NCBI GenBank assembly: GCA_964471825.1 | Contig: CAYYKD010000004.1 | Location: forward strand, 1-64,000 | Source: CAYYKD01 sp964471825 | Lineage (GTDB): Bacteria > Spirochaetota > GWE2-31-10 > CAYYKD01 | DNA length: 64,000 bases | Direction: 5' to 3' | Shown here: positions 1-8,556 of the stretch, one piece after another | Position numbering within the stretch: position 1 is the first letter of the stretch | How the letters are laid out: every line of letters begins with the position of its first letter | The notes under the pieces: model-generated | Seen by the model: the letters and a program-made list of their open reading frames with translations, nothing else | Told to the model about the DNA's origin: nothing | The model's database searches: none | Translations under genes and position numbers: made by a program

Positions 1-281
1 TAATTCCTGAAGATATCACTAACCGCGGGCAGGCGGATATGACGGTTAAACTTAAAAGTTATGTGTTTGTTATGGAGATTAAGGTTGATAAAGTGTCTCA
101 CGCCCAGGAGCGGATGGGCGGAGATGAGAATACAGAAAAGAACGAAGCACTTAAGCAGATTCAGGAGCTAAACTACGCCGCAAAATATATCGGTCAAGAG
201 GGCGTTTCGGTGTTTGAGGTGGGGATGGTCTTCTCTATGGCGGAGAGGAATCTCTTTGCGTTTGATTGGGTGAAGAGATAA
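1..281 (+). CDS. C-terminal part of DUF1703/AAA-ATPase-like protein (5' end outside window)
   Basis: The frame is open from the window edge and ends in TAA at 279-281, so only about 93 residues are visible. They match the C-terminal nuclease-like (PD-(D/E)XK, DUF1703) part of the large AAA-ATPase-like/DUF1703 family: NRGQADM, a hydrophobic strand carrying VMEIKV (the E-x-K of the fold), the ALKQI helix followed by a YAAKY motif, and a last strand with VFSMAERN. Proteins of this family have an N-terminal P-loop domain and occur in many near-copies in host-associated anaerobes; their function is not established. A 5' fragment of a second member lies at 2258-2386 in the same orientation. The internal ATG at 39 is not the real start because the frame is conserved upstream of it. 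Confidence 0.75.
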   Translation, partial: IPEDITNRGQADMTVKLKSYVFVMEIKVDKVSHAQERMGGDENTEKNEALKQIQELNYAAKYIGQEGVSVFEVGMVFSMAERNLFAFDWVKR

Positions 282-318
282 TTTTTTTATTCGGAAATCA
301 GTTAGATAAAATTTGAGT

Positions 319-2121
319 TCATTGGGATTTAGATGCGTGAACTGTGTTTGCATAAGCACCGATGTTAACCCGTGAACCGTTTGGTGCAGGTTCGTTTGTG
401 TAAGACGAAGCCGGGTCTCCCGCATCAATAGCCGGACTATGCACAGCGTCAATAATCCACTGGTTTGAAGAAGGATTCCATCGTCCGACGGTTGATTTGA
501 GATACAGATTGCCGGTAGAAATATCAACAAAGAGCGGGTCGCTTGTGAATGAGTTTGCAAGCGAAAAAGCTCCTTCGCTAGATGAGTCATTTCCTGATGC
601 ATAGATTGAATAGCTTATTGTGAGTGAAGAATCATCTGAAACAAAGAAGTCTGATTCATTAGAAGAAAATCCACGATTCCAGAAAATAGAATTTTTTATT
701 ATCACCTCAGACCCGCCTTCAACTACAATCGCATGTCCGAAACTTCCATCAGGTGCGGTGTTGCCTGCGATTGTGCAGTTTTCAGCGATTGTTTTTGCAT
801 TAGAATTTGCTCTGGCACCATCAACATAGAACGCACCGTGTCTGTCTCCTGAAGAAGTTATGTTAGCATAAATCAGTTCGTTTTTCATTCTTATATTAGC
901 ACCTTCGTCAATGAAGAGCCCGGATCCAGCAGACGGAGAGCTGTTGCCGATATAAATATTACCTGAAAGCTGAACAAAAACTGTTTCACTGTAGCCGTTA
1001 TACTGGCCGCCATCTATGATAAGACCTCCGCCCCATCCCCATGATTCAAGAATTCTGTTATCTTTAATGGTGTTGTTTTTTATAATACCTTTTCGTATTG
1101 CAGCGTAAAATCCTCCGCCATGATCTCTGTGAATTTCGTTGTTTTCAATTGTGTTGTCAGCAACAAGAACATTGTAGTTTTCATCACGCATATCAATAGC
1201 GAGACCACCCCCTTTACCGCAGCTGTTGCCGCTGATAATATTATTAATAATTTCAGGAACCATACCGCGAATGTAAACTCCTCCGCCGTAGTCACCACCG
1301 CCCTCAAGTCCTCGATTATTTTGAATAATATTAGAACTAATTTTTATATAACAGATTCCTCCATTGCCCTGACTGATTGCTGCAACTCCGCGTTGTCCGT
1401 TCCGGATAGTAAAACCGCTAATTTCGATCTGCTGTGAATGGGTAACATTGCCTGAATAATCAATTGCTACAGTCGCCAATGATGAGGATGATGCACAGAT
1501 TGTAGAAACATAAGTGTTGGGATTATTAGTTGAAAAATTTCCGTTCTGATATCCGCCTATCAGAAACATACCTTTGGTTCCAGTAATTAAAACATTTTCA
1601 TTATAGATCCCCTCTGCAACCTTAATAGTAAAACCATTTTCTGCTGCATTTACTGCTTCCTGAATTGTATTAAAAGGGGCAGCCTCCGTTCCGTTTTCTA
1701 TTCCGGAATTTGCTGCATTGACGAAGATAGTCTCAGGGCTTTCAGCAAAAACTGCAATATGATGAATTGCAGGCAAACTGCTTATGCCGTTTGATGAAAC
1801 AATTAGTTGAATCTGGTATTGACCCGGAGCATCCGTAATGATTGAAGCGTTAGATGACTCTGCATTTAAAATTATTGAGCTAGAAGCTGAAGGTTTGTAG
1901 TTGAGTTCCCAGTTGAGAGTCAGTCCGCCATTACCCGAGCTGAGTTCTGCACTAAGATTAACAGTTTCATTAATCATTGCCGTTTGTAACGCTGATATAA
2001 CTGCAGTCGGTCTTTCAGTGGCTGGTGTAGTGCCATCTTTACTTAATATACAGGCACAAAATAAAAGAAACAGTAAAATAGTAAAGGAAACTGCCGGTGT
2101 TTTTATTAATTGTTTTTTCAT
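319..2121 (-). CDS. Secreted protein with PKD-like domain and right-handed beta-helix
   Basis: This 600-residue protein begins with a basic, hydrophobic signal peptide (MKKQLIKTP then LFLLFCAC). A cysteine follows, so it may be a lipoprotein, although the lipobox is not canonical. Residues about 35-125 look like a PKD/Ig-type domain (NWELNYK, DAPGQYQIQLIV). From about 130 the DUF1565-type signature FVNAANSG...FNTIQEAVNAA opens a right-handed parallel beta-helix with many Gly/Asn-rich rungs (GGGDYGGGVYIRG, GGGFYAAI). Such proteins are surface or secreted, often polysaccharide-binding or adhesive; no catalytic residues can be named. It ends with ANTVHASKSQ. It lies alone between two fragments of AAA-ATPase-like genes on the other strand. 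Confidence 0.75.
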   Translation of the reverse strand: MKKQLIKTPAVSFTILLFLLFCACILSKDGTTPATERPTAVISALQTAMINETVNLSAELSSGNGGLTLNWELNYKPSASSSIILNAESSNASIITDAPGQYQIQLIVSSNGISSLPAIHHIAVFAESPETIFVNAANSGIENGTEAAPFNTIQEAVNAAENGFTIKVAEGIYNENVLITGTKGMFLIGGYQNGNFSTNNPNTYVSTICASSSSLATVAIDYSGNVTHSQQIEISGFTIRNGQRGVAAISQGNGGICYIKISSNIIQNNRGLEGGGDYGGGVYIRGMVPEIINNIISGNSCGKGGGLAIDMRDENYNVLVADNTIENNEIHRDHGGGFYAAIRKGIIKNNTIKDNRILESWGWGGGLIIDGGQYNGYSETVFVQLSGNIYIGNSSPSAGSGLFIDEGANIRMKNELIYANITSSGDRHGAFYVDGARANSNAKTIAENCTIAGNTAPDGSFGHAIVVEGGSEVIIKNSIFWNRGFSSNESDFFVSDDSSLTISYSIYASGNDSSSEGAFSLANSFTSDPLFVDISTGNLYLKSTVGRWNPSSNQWIIDAVHSPAIDAGDPASSYTNEPAPNGSRVNIGAYANTVHASKSQ

Positions 2122-2257
2122 ACTGTAACTCCTCTTGTATCACATGTGCCGATTAAATCAAAATGATAGAAAAAATTCTACTCGATGTCAAGAATCATTA
2201 TACAAAAAAATGATACAAAAAAAATTACAATTCACATTGATGATGAAACCTTAAAAA

Positions 2258-2386
2258 ATGTCAGGCAAACTTGACACAACCACCAACAATTATTACTATG
2301 TTGATAAAACCCGGTTTATTAAAGAGATAAATGACGGTTCAAAATACTACTTCTTGATACTATCTCAGATATGGTCCATTTTTTAA
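2258..2386 (+). pseudogene. 5' fragment of an AAA-ATPase-like (DUF1703 family) gene
   Basis: A 42-codon frame from ATG 2258 to TAA 2384 reads a family-typical N-terminus: NNYYYVDKTRFIKEI followed by YYFL. In intact family members this strand runs straight into the Walker A region (SRPRRFGKS). Here it breaks after YYFL and continues as unrelated ILSQIWSIF, stopping exactly where the relic gamma-subunit gene of the opposite strand ends (2383). It therefore lost everything from the P-loop on. It belongs to the same family as the partial gene at 1-281. The break near 2366 looks like a rearrangement point. Confidence 0.6.
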
Positions 2387-3290
2387 TTATATTCTAAAAG
2401 AGAATGAAAAGAACTAAGAGATTCGAAACCGGAAATAACATCAAACAACTCCTCGTCGATACTGCTCTGGCATAAACGATGGAATGCCCCATTAAGGTCA
2501 TTAAGCATCTCATCGATGTTTTTGTCAGCACGCTGCATTGCCGCCAGGCGACTTGCATTCTCACTTGCAAGAGATTCTGCACAAGCTCTGAATAGTGAAA
2601 TAAAAATATACTCACGAATAAGTGCCCTCAAAGTTGTGTTGCCCTCTCCGATAACTTCCGGCAGATTTTTTGTTGGCCAGGTTAGATCAGAGAGTTTTTG
2701 ACCCCACTCTTCATCAAGCGGGAGCAATCGCTGACTGACAGTTTCATACTTTGCACCCGATGTGGGACGATTGTAAAAAAGATAGAGTTCTGTGATTTCA
2801 CCCGTGACATAAAGCTTCTCAGTTTCAATAAGAATTTGTCCGATAAGCGGGGTGATTGCTTTGACAGAGTTTGGCACATCAAAATGTTCAACTAAAGAGA
2901 GTCCCGAGTCTATAAGAGATGAATGAACCCGTTCTCCAACTGCCCAGATCTTTGCACTACCGGGAAGTTTTGTGAGAGTCTTTACAGTAAAATCAGCTAC
3001 GACATCATTAAACTGTCCTACCAGTCCCTGATCAGAACCAAATACAATAGCGGCGATTATATCTGCATCTGTTTGTTTTTTTTGTTCTATATTAAAGAAT
3101 ATTGATCCTTTTTTTTTAAGCATACTTTTAACCCTAATTCCACAGTATGAAAATAATCAGCAAGAGCATTTACTGATTTTTCGTATTGACCGATATTTGA
3201 GCCGGCTAGAGCTTTCATAGATCGGATTACAGACTGAAGATCTCCGGCTGTGTTGATTTTACGCCGTAGACCGGTCGTTGTGTCATTCAT
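2383..3290 (-). pseudogene. atpG: N-type F1Fo ATPase gamma subunit, frameshifted
   Basis: The first 60 codons (from ATG 3290) read a gamma-subunit N-terminus: LRRKINTAGDLQSVIRSMKA then the GQYEKSVNALADY helix. The frame then runs out at codon 67. The remaining ~240 codons continue in another frame: IIAAIVFGSDQGLVGQFND is the conserved central motif, and the C-terminal helix contains NLNGAFHRL-like sequence up to SLLEYN. The switch lies on a run of nine A (minus strand; T tract 3109-3117); one extra A would restore the frame. Start and stop of the alpha fragment overlap by 8 bp (ATG inside CATGAATGA), typical of coupled ATPase genes. With the beta/alpha chimera next door, the whole locus looks dead. 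A homopolymer sequencing error could explain this one lesion but not the chimera. Confidence 0.8.
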
Positions 3291-4087
3291 GAGGTTTCCT
3301 TATTAATTTCTTTGTTTTTTTGTTTTTTTCTTTTTTTTGTTTTTTTTGTTTTTTTTCTTTGCCATTATTTTTAACATCGGTTTTGGGTTTCTCTTTAACC
3401 TTTATGTCAGGTTCAGGCTGAAAAGAAATTAATGCTTTACTGACTATTTCAATAATTGTTTTACGGTCTTTATCATCCAATTCTGCGGCAGTTTCAAATC
3501 GATCGCACACATCTGATGGAATATCTGTTGCCGCATCATACACAGCTTGAACAGCTTCATTCATACTGTCAAGCGGAATCTTGTCAAACAACTCAGATGT
3601 CAAAGCCAGTAGAATTGCAATTTGTACAGGTACAGATACCGATGAAAATTCCGGTTGTTTGATCACTTCACGAATCCGCCTGCCATGTTCGATGATCTTC
3701 CGAGTATCTTCATCAAGGCGTACTCCAAATCTGGCAAATGTCTCAAGTTCCTCAAATTGTGCATAATCAAGCTTGAGATCACCGGCCACTGCTCTGTAAA
3801 CCGCCCGTTGAGCTTTCCCACCGACTCTTGAGACGGACTTGCCGACATCAACAGCAGGTAGTATCCCCAGTTCAAAGAGAGATGGAGAGAGGTATATCTG
3901 ACCATCAGTAATGGAAATAAGATTGGTCGGAATGTAGGCTGATATATTCTGTGCTTCAGTCTCGATTATAGGGAGTGCCGTGAGTGATCCTCCTCCAAGT
4001 TCCTCACATAAGTGCGTCGCTCGTTCGAGTAGCCGTGAGTGAATGTAAAAAATGTCACCCGGAAAAGCCTCGCGTCCGGGCGGTCGC
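3283..4087 (-). pseudogene. atpA: N-type ATPase alpha subunit, C-terminal half only, with Lys-rich tail
   Basis: Reading leftward from about 4087, the frame shows the middle and end of an F1 alpha subunit: RPPGREAFPGDIFYIHSRLL, the SITDGQIYL motif, and GKSVSRVGGKAQ, then the helical C-terminal domain. The N-terminal half with the beta-barrel and Walker A is absent. The sequence just upstream is the front half of beta, in another frame. After the normal end (near FQPEPD) the protein continues about 40 residues of nearly pure Lys/Glu/Asn (KKQKKQKKEKNKKTKK), encoded by a poly-A-rich strand (T-rich on plus, 3308-3365). No start codon belongs to this fragment; the ATG at 4098 is accidental. Confidence 0.8.
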
Positions 4088-4655
4088 CAATTCCACAAAA
4101 AATACTGACACCCGACTGATGTTCGATCATGTTGTGGATCATTTCTGTTAGTAGAACAGTCTTACCAACACCTGCACCTCCAAAAAGCCCTGTTTTACCG
4201 CCACGCTCGAGAGGTACAAGGACATCGATGACCTTGATCCCCGTTTCAAATACCTCTGATTTGGTAGAACGCCTTGCTAACGGAGGGGGAGATTTGTGTA
4301 CAGAACGCCATTCTACATCTGTTAACTCAGCTTCCCTATCAATTGTGTTGCCGAAGACATCAAACATCCTGGATAGAATCCCATTACCAACAGGAGCCTT
4401 TAAAGGTTTTCCGGTATTATTTACCTTCATACCTCTAGATAGCCCTTGTATTGGAGTTAATGCAATACAGCGAACATGATGCTCATCTAATTGCGACAAC
4501 ACTTCAATGATAATAGACTTTTTTTCTCCTGTGTGTAAGATCGTATGAATAGGCGGCAAATCAAAATCGAACTTTACATCTACAACACTTCCGCGTACAG
4601 AGACAATTAAGCCTGAACGCTGATGATCGATATTTTTTTGTTCCGGCATATTCAC
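4084..4655 (-). pseudogene. atpD: N-type ATPase beta subunit, N-terminal half only
   Basis: From ATG 4655 the frame reads the beta-barrel and nucleotide-binding entry of a beta subunit of the N-ATPase type: VRGSVVDVKF, APVGNGILSRMFDVFGN, FETGIKVIDVLVPLERGG and the P-loop GGAGVGKTVLLTEMIHNM. It then reaches GVSIFCGIGD, where intact proteins continue with an ERxREG motif. Instead the DNA becomes the alpha-subunit sequence encoding RPPGRE, one frame off. The join falls at about 4083-4088 (plus strand). N-ATPase operons normally encode epsilon, accessory subunits, a, c and b between beta and alpha, so all of these are missing. The remaining residues of this reading frame (to 3966) are an out-of-frame tail. 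Confidence 0.85.
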
Positions 4656-4879
4656 TCCCTATACTTCAAATCAAATAAATTGACTGGATTAATTTGCATT
4701 TAAACTCTACTCAAAACACTTTTTAAATGTATAATTACTTAATTTATAAACTAATAAGGAATTATTATAAATATGTTGCTTCTGTTTAATGCTAGTCCCG
4801 GTTCTATATTGTTGTAAGCTAAACTAATAATATCATGTACCAAACTTATTTTATCAATGTAATTGTGTAATAAGTAATT

Positions 4880-4923
4880 TTTTCTAATTAGTATTTTTTA
4901 TTATTATTTTCTAATTAGTATTT
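4880..4923. repeat. Two 17-bp direct repeats upstream of a promoter
   Basis: TTTTCTAATTAGTATTT occurs at 4880-4896 and again at 4907-4923, a 27-bp period. The inner CTAATTAG is a perfect 8-bp palindrome. The copies end 12 bp before the -35 box at 4936, a place where an activator or repressor could bind. Confidence 0.55.
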
Positions 4924-4935
4924 CTAAATTTATCC

Positions 4936-4964
4936 TTGACGGGAATTATAATTTCCCATATCAT
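4936..4964 (+). promoter_or_regulatory. Sigma-70-like promoter with a palindrome in its spacer
   Basis: TTGACG (4936-4941) and TATCAT (4959-4964) are separated by exactly 17 bp, about 45 bp upstream of the lipoprotein start at 5010. The spacer is almost filled by GGGAATTATAATTTCCC (4941-4957), whose GGGAA/TTCCC arms form a dyad between the two boxes, where a repressor would block polymerase. Confidence 0.55.
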
Positions 4965-5009
4965 AAAAAAATAATTTTTTAATTGTTGTTATTAATCCGG
5001 AGGATAAAA

Positions 5010-5660
5010 ATGAGTTTTAAAAATTTAAAGAATTTTTTGGTAATTGTAGCGGTTTATACAGTAATACTGACGACCTCCGGGTGCGGATTTTTTTTCGATC
5101 TTCCAATATTTGATGAAAATATTAAGGATGATGATGATCAGAACAAAACACCAAAAGTAGGATTGTCATATCAGGGCGGTGTGATTTTTTATATTTTGGA
5201 ACCTACAGATATCGGCTATATTGAAGGTGAGATCCACGGTCTCATTGCCGCACACGCAGACCAAAGTACCGGAATACGCTGGTCTGACACCGCTATTTGC
5301 CCAAAAACAGACGCAATAGGTACCAAAATTGGCACTGGTCAGGCAAATACGGATTTGATCGTTTACGCTCAAGGTGACGGCGACTATGCGGCCAAACTTT
5401 GCTATGACTATGTTAATGCTGACAAAGGGACAGGTGTTTACTACGACTGGTACCTGCCCTCAAGAGATGAGCTTGATATCCTCCAATGGAATGAGAGTGT
5501 AGTTGGGGGGGTTTACTGTAGTTTCTACTGGTCTTCGACAGAACACTCGCACGAGTATAGTATCAACTATGCATCATCACAGCTTTTCATCACCGGAACT
5601 CAAGAATACAATCAAAAGTACAATAAGCTCATGAGGGTTCGGGCTATCAGATCTTTCTGA
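5010..5660 (+). CDS. DUF1566 (Lcl C-terminal) lipoprotein
   Basis: I start this protein at ATG 5010 because CCGGAGG (4997-5003) sits just upstream; the in-frame ATG at 4983 has no such site. Residues 1-24 are a lipoprotein signal peptide ending in TTSGC, so it should be anchored by the cysteine. The rest is one DUF1566 domain: GGVIFYI near the start, HGLIAAHADQSTGIRWSD, GTGQANTDLIV, AAKLCYDYVN, WYLPSRDELDILQ, FYWSSTE and the closing RVRAIRSF. The family is linked to bacterial surface and phage-tail-like lectin folds; no enzymatic role is known. A second DUF1566-type protein is at 46753-47592. It ends in TGA, showing that TGA is a stop in this organism. Confidence 0.85.
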   Translation: MSFKNLKNFLVIVAVYTVILTTSGCGFFFDLPIFDENIKDDDDQNKTPKVGLSYQGGVIFYILEPTDIGYIEGEIHGLIAAHADQSTGIRWSDTAICPKTDAIGTKIGTGQANTDLIVYAQGDGDYAAKLCYDYVNADKGTGVYYDWYLPSRDELDILQWNESVVGGVYCSFYWSSTEHSHEYSINYASSQLFITGTQEYNQKYNKLMRVRAIRSF

Positions 5661-5731
5661 TAGTGTTTTTTTGAAATATATATTATAATATATATTATAG
5701 AGAGACTCTAGAAAGAATCTAGGAGAATAAT

Positions 5732-6644
5732 ATGAAATATAAAAATGTGATAACAATTTTAGTATTAATAATTGCCTTGATGTCTATAATAGCCGCTTCA
5801 ATAGGCATTTTCTCAAATAATGGGGCAGACACTTTCAAATATCAAACCATTAGAGGTGAAACAATTGATGTTTATGGAAGAGGCGTCTATAAGCACATGT
5901 CCTCAGATGTAGCAATTCAAGGGATAGCACAAGACTTTGTAACACTTTTTTTTGCAATCCCGCTACTTTTAATATCATTATTTCTATTCAGGAAAGATAG
6001 CATACGCGGGAAACTTATGTTGTCCGGCACATTGTTGTATTTTCTATTAACCTACCTGTTTTATACTGCAATGGCTATGTTCAATTATTTATTTTTAGTT
6101 TATGTAATATTACTTTCAACCTCACTATTTGCACTTATTCTATCAATTGTTAGTTTTGATGTTCAAAGAGTCAAATCAATGATGCGTTCCGAAAAAATTA
6201 CTACTTTTACAGGGTGGTTTATGTTGTTCAATAGCTCAATGATTGCGTTACTTTGGTTAAAAACAATTTTAACACCTTTAATTTCAGGGGATTTATACCC
6301 GCAAGAACTGGATCATTATACGACAATGATTGTTCAAGGATTTGATCTTGGAATTTTCCTACCTCTTGGCTTTGTTTCAGGATTATTGGCTGTCAAAAGA
6401 AAAATTTGGGGAATTGTTTTTTCAACTGTTTATGTGATATTTATTTCCATAATGATGTTAGCGTTAACCTCAAAAATAATTTTTATGGCAAACGCCGGTG
6501 CAAATGTTATACCTGCAATTTTTATCATGCCGACTATTTGCATTCTATCCATAACATTGACAATATTATTAATGCACAATATTCGCACACAATATTCAAA
6601 AAAAGCAAATTTTGATCTTCTCGTTATCGCCACCCATGGGTTGA
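5732..6644 (+). CDS. Polytopic membrane protein of unknown function, 3' end lost in gap
   Basis: AGGAG lies 8-12 bp before ATG 5732. The visible ~300 residues contain about eight hydrophobic helices: one at the N-terminus, then an ~45-residue loop (SSDVAIQGIAQ at its end), two pairs of helices around 70-145, and three more in the C-terminal half. I do not recognise the family. The last helix is followed by TQYSKKANFDLLVIATHG and then the 10-N gap. That end is odd: DLLVIATHG resembles the universal-stress-protein strand and its base composition is higher in G+C than the rest, so the contig end may be chimeric. No gene partner is apparent. Confidence 0.6.
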
Positions 6645-6654
6645 NNNNNNNNNN
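6645..6654. other. Scaffold gap (10 N)
   Basis: Ten N between the membrane protein and the 3' flank of the BspA-like gene. The sequence to the right (6655-6743) has no recognisable coding content. Confidence 0.95.
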
Positions 6655-6743
6655 GTTATAATGTTGTCAACGATCGGTTTATCACTAAGTTCAGAATTAT
6701 CATCCGAATCAAGTTCTTCAAAATTAATTATTAAATGCTTTAT

Positions 6744-8252
6744 TTACATTCTGTTTCTTGAATAAAAGAATAAATATTTACCAAGATGTTTTTCATGGGT
6801 AGTATATGGAGAAATATACAATATAGTGTTATCACATTCAGGTTCAAGGGAGATTGCAGGTCCGGTTTTTTCAGGTGTTATACCTCCATATGTTCCTGAT
6901 GCTTTGTGTATTTCCCTTTCTCTGTAAATATACTTATTATAGTAACTATTTTCCCAACCATCACCTGTACGGCATTGAAAAAAAACCGCTCTACCCACTT
7001 GAAATTCGTTTGATAGTTGAGGATAGTATGAAATATTATAAGAATCAATAATGTAAACAAGATAGCTTGATAACAATGAGTCAGTTTTTAAACTCAATAT
7101 ACTAAAATCCGTAGTTTCATCAAAGTTTATTGAGTAAAGTTGATACGGTACAACTTCTATAGTATCAGAGTTATTTATTTCGATAACCGGACGAATTAGA
7201 TCGCTAGTTGTATTATCAATGATAATGCGCGGTGGCGTATTAGAGTCAGAGAAGGCAAAAATATTATCTTTAATATCAGACCAAACACGGGCATTTTTAT
7301 ATAATGAAAGTGCCGCATCCGGCACTCTTATCTCATTTATAGGGCATGCATAAAAAAACCTTTCGGTTACGACAATTGGAGCAGATTTGTGAAATACTAA
7401 CTTTTTAAGAGCAGGGCAACGATTGAATGAATTTGACTTCAGCTCATTGATTGTATCCGGTAGAACAATCTCAGTTAATAAATTGCAATTTATAATAGTA
7501 TGGGTATCGAGTTGAGTAACCTCTGAAGGGATCACCACTTTTGTTAATAAATGGCAATCACTAATTGCATAAGGAAATATATAATCTGTTTGAGAACTTA
7601 TTATTAACTCTCCTGAGATTTTTTGTGGAACAGAGACAATTTTTTTTAAATCTTTTGTATAAAGCGAACCGTTATAATCAGCATAGTTTATATTTGACTC
7701 TGAAACATTAATAAAGAGTAAGCCATAAAGAGCAGAGAATGCCCTGCTTGTAATATTGTTTGTTCCGGCACCGATATTTATCTCTTTTAGATTATTTGAA
7801 GTTATAGAATAATCAGATAGATACTCAACATTGTCGGGGAGAGTTAATGACTCAATAGTACTAAAAAACAAACGGTTACTTAAATCATAGCCTGACTGTA
7901 AACCATTTTTGAAAATCACTTTTATTATGTTTGGATTAATATTTAGGATGTTACTGTTAATTACTGATATATCGCTTCCGGTTAAAATAATACCTTCCGC
8001 ACATCTAATGGTCAAAATTTTTTCATCATTATATCTAGGTAAAAAATCAGAGTTATTAAGATGTTTTTTTATGAGAATATTAATTGTTCCATTATCAGAG
8101 GTTGCTTCTATAGATGTCTCATATATAGTATCACCCGGATTATATTTATCTTCGGATGGGTCATTCTCAAATTCACTTGTAAATTGACACTGCAAAGACA
8201 GAATTAAAACCATCAAAATTGCAGGTAATCTTAACAACTTCAATCTTAGCAT
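6744..8252 (-). CDS. BspA-type leucine-rich-repeat lipoprotein
   Basis: This 502-residue protein has a lipoprotein-like signal peptide (LRLPAILMVLILSLQC). Residues about 110-310 carry LRR_5/BspA-type repeats with the alternation of aliphatic residues and short turns: IESLTLPDNVEYLSDYS, LKEINIGAGTNNITSRAF, LTKVVIPSEVTQLDTHTI, LTEIVLPDTINELKSNSF. Two DUF-like beta-rich segments follow; the C-terminal 170 residues are not assigned. BspA-like proteins are surface-exposed and often bind host or matrix proteins, but no target can be inferred. The gene is monocistronic on the minus strand, with a 300-bp spacer upstream. Confidence 0.75.
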   Translation of the reverse strand: MLRLKLLRLPAILMVLILSLQCQFTSEFENDPSEDKYNPGDTIYETSIEATSDNGTINILIKKHLNNSDFLPRYNDEKILTIRCAEGIILTGSDISVINSNILNINPNIIKVIFKNGLQSGYDLSNRLFFSTIESLTLPDNVEYLSDYSITSNNLKEINIGAGTNNITSRAFSALYGLLFINVSESNINYADYNGSLYTKDLKKIVSVPQKISGELIISSQTDYIFPYAISDCHLLTKVVIPSEVTQLDTHTIINCNLLTEIVLPDTINELKSNSFNRCPALKKLVFHKSAPIVVTERFFYACPINEIRVPDAALSLYKNARVWSDIKDNIFAFSDSNTPPRIIIDNTTSDLIRPVIEINNSDTIEVVPYQLYSINFDETTDFSILSLKTDSLLSSYLVYIIDSYNISYYPQLSNEFQVGRAVFFQCRTGDGWENSYYNKYIYREREIHKASGTYGGITPEKTGPAISLEPECDNTILYISPYTTHEKHLGKYLFFYSRNRM

Positions 8253-8556
8253 GATCTGTACTCCTACTTCCAGTATAAAAAGTCACTTTTATTTGTGCCT
8301 CATACAAAAATAATTGTAACAATACTTAATTAAATAAAAAAAATGCCTTTAGTTATGTTATAGATACTTCACAAAAAATCTTAATTTAACAAAAGACAAA
8401 TAATTAATAAAATTATACCCGATTTTAGGAAAACAACAAGAGGTTTTTAATTAATTACTTGTATTTAAGACTCATCCAAAAATCACATCAGATAGTCTGA
8501 TAATCTAGAGTTTTTGTAAGAGGATATTTATTCAATAATTATCTCATTGTTGTCAA
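8253..8556. other. AT-rich spacer, no gene seen
   Basis: About 300 bp with no reading frame of interest. It carries the promoter side of the BspA-like gene and the 3' side of the NtrC-type regulator. No clear hairpin terminator or operator was found. Confidence 0.5.

Larger units (their letters stand above)
4656..5009. other. Non-coding AT-rich spacer with a promoter and a direct repeat
   Basis: I see no gene here. The spacer lies between the divergent ATPase relic and the DUF1566 lipoprotein gene. It holds two identical 17-bp copies of TTTTCTAATTAGTATTT (4880-4896 and 4907-4923) and a strong sigma-70-like promoter (4936-4964), both just upstream of the lipoprotein. Confidence 0.6.

Noticed and set aside
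168..602. 144-residue ORF on the minus strand
   Set aside because: It overlaps the DUF1703 gene and the beta-helix gene in other frames; composition is not protein-like.
4071..4098. Functional beta-alpha fusion ATPase subunit
   Set aside because: The two halves are in different frames and both lack essential parts.
6655..6743. Readthrough extension of the BspA-like protein past its stop
   Set aside because: A 30-codon open frame follows the TAA but it ends in the gap and has no supporting similarity.
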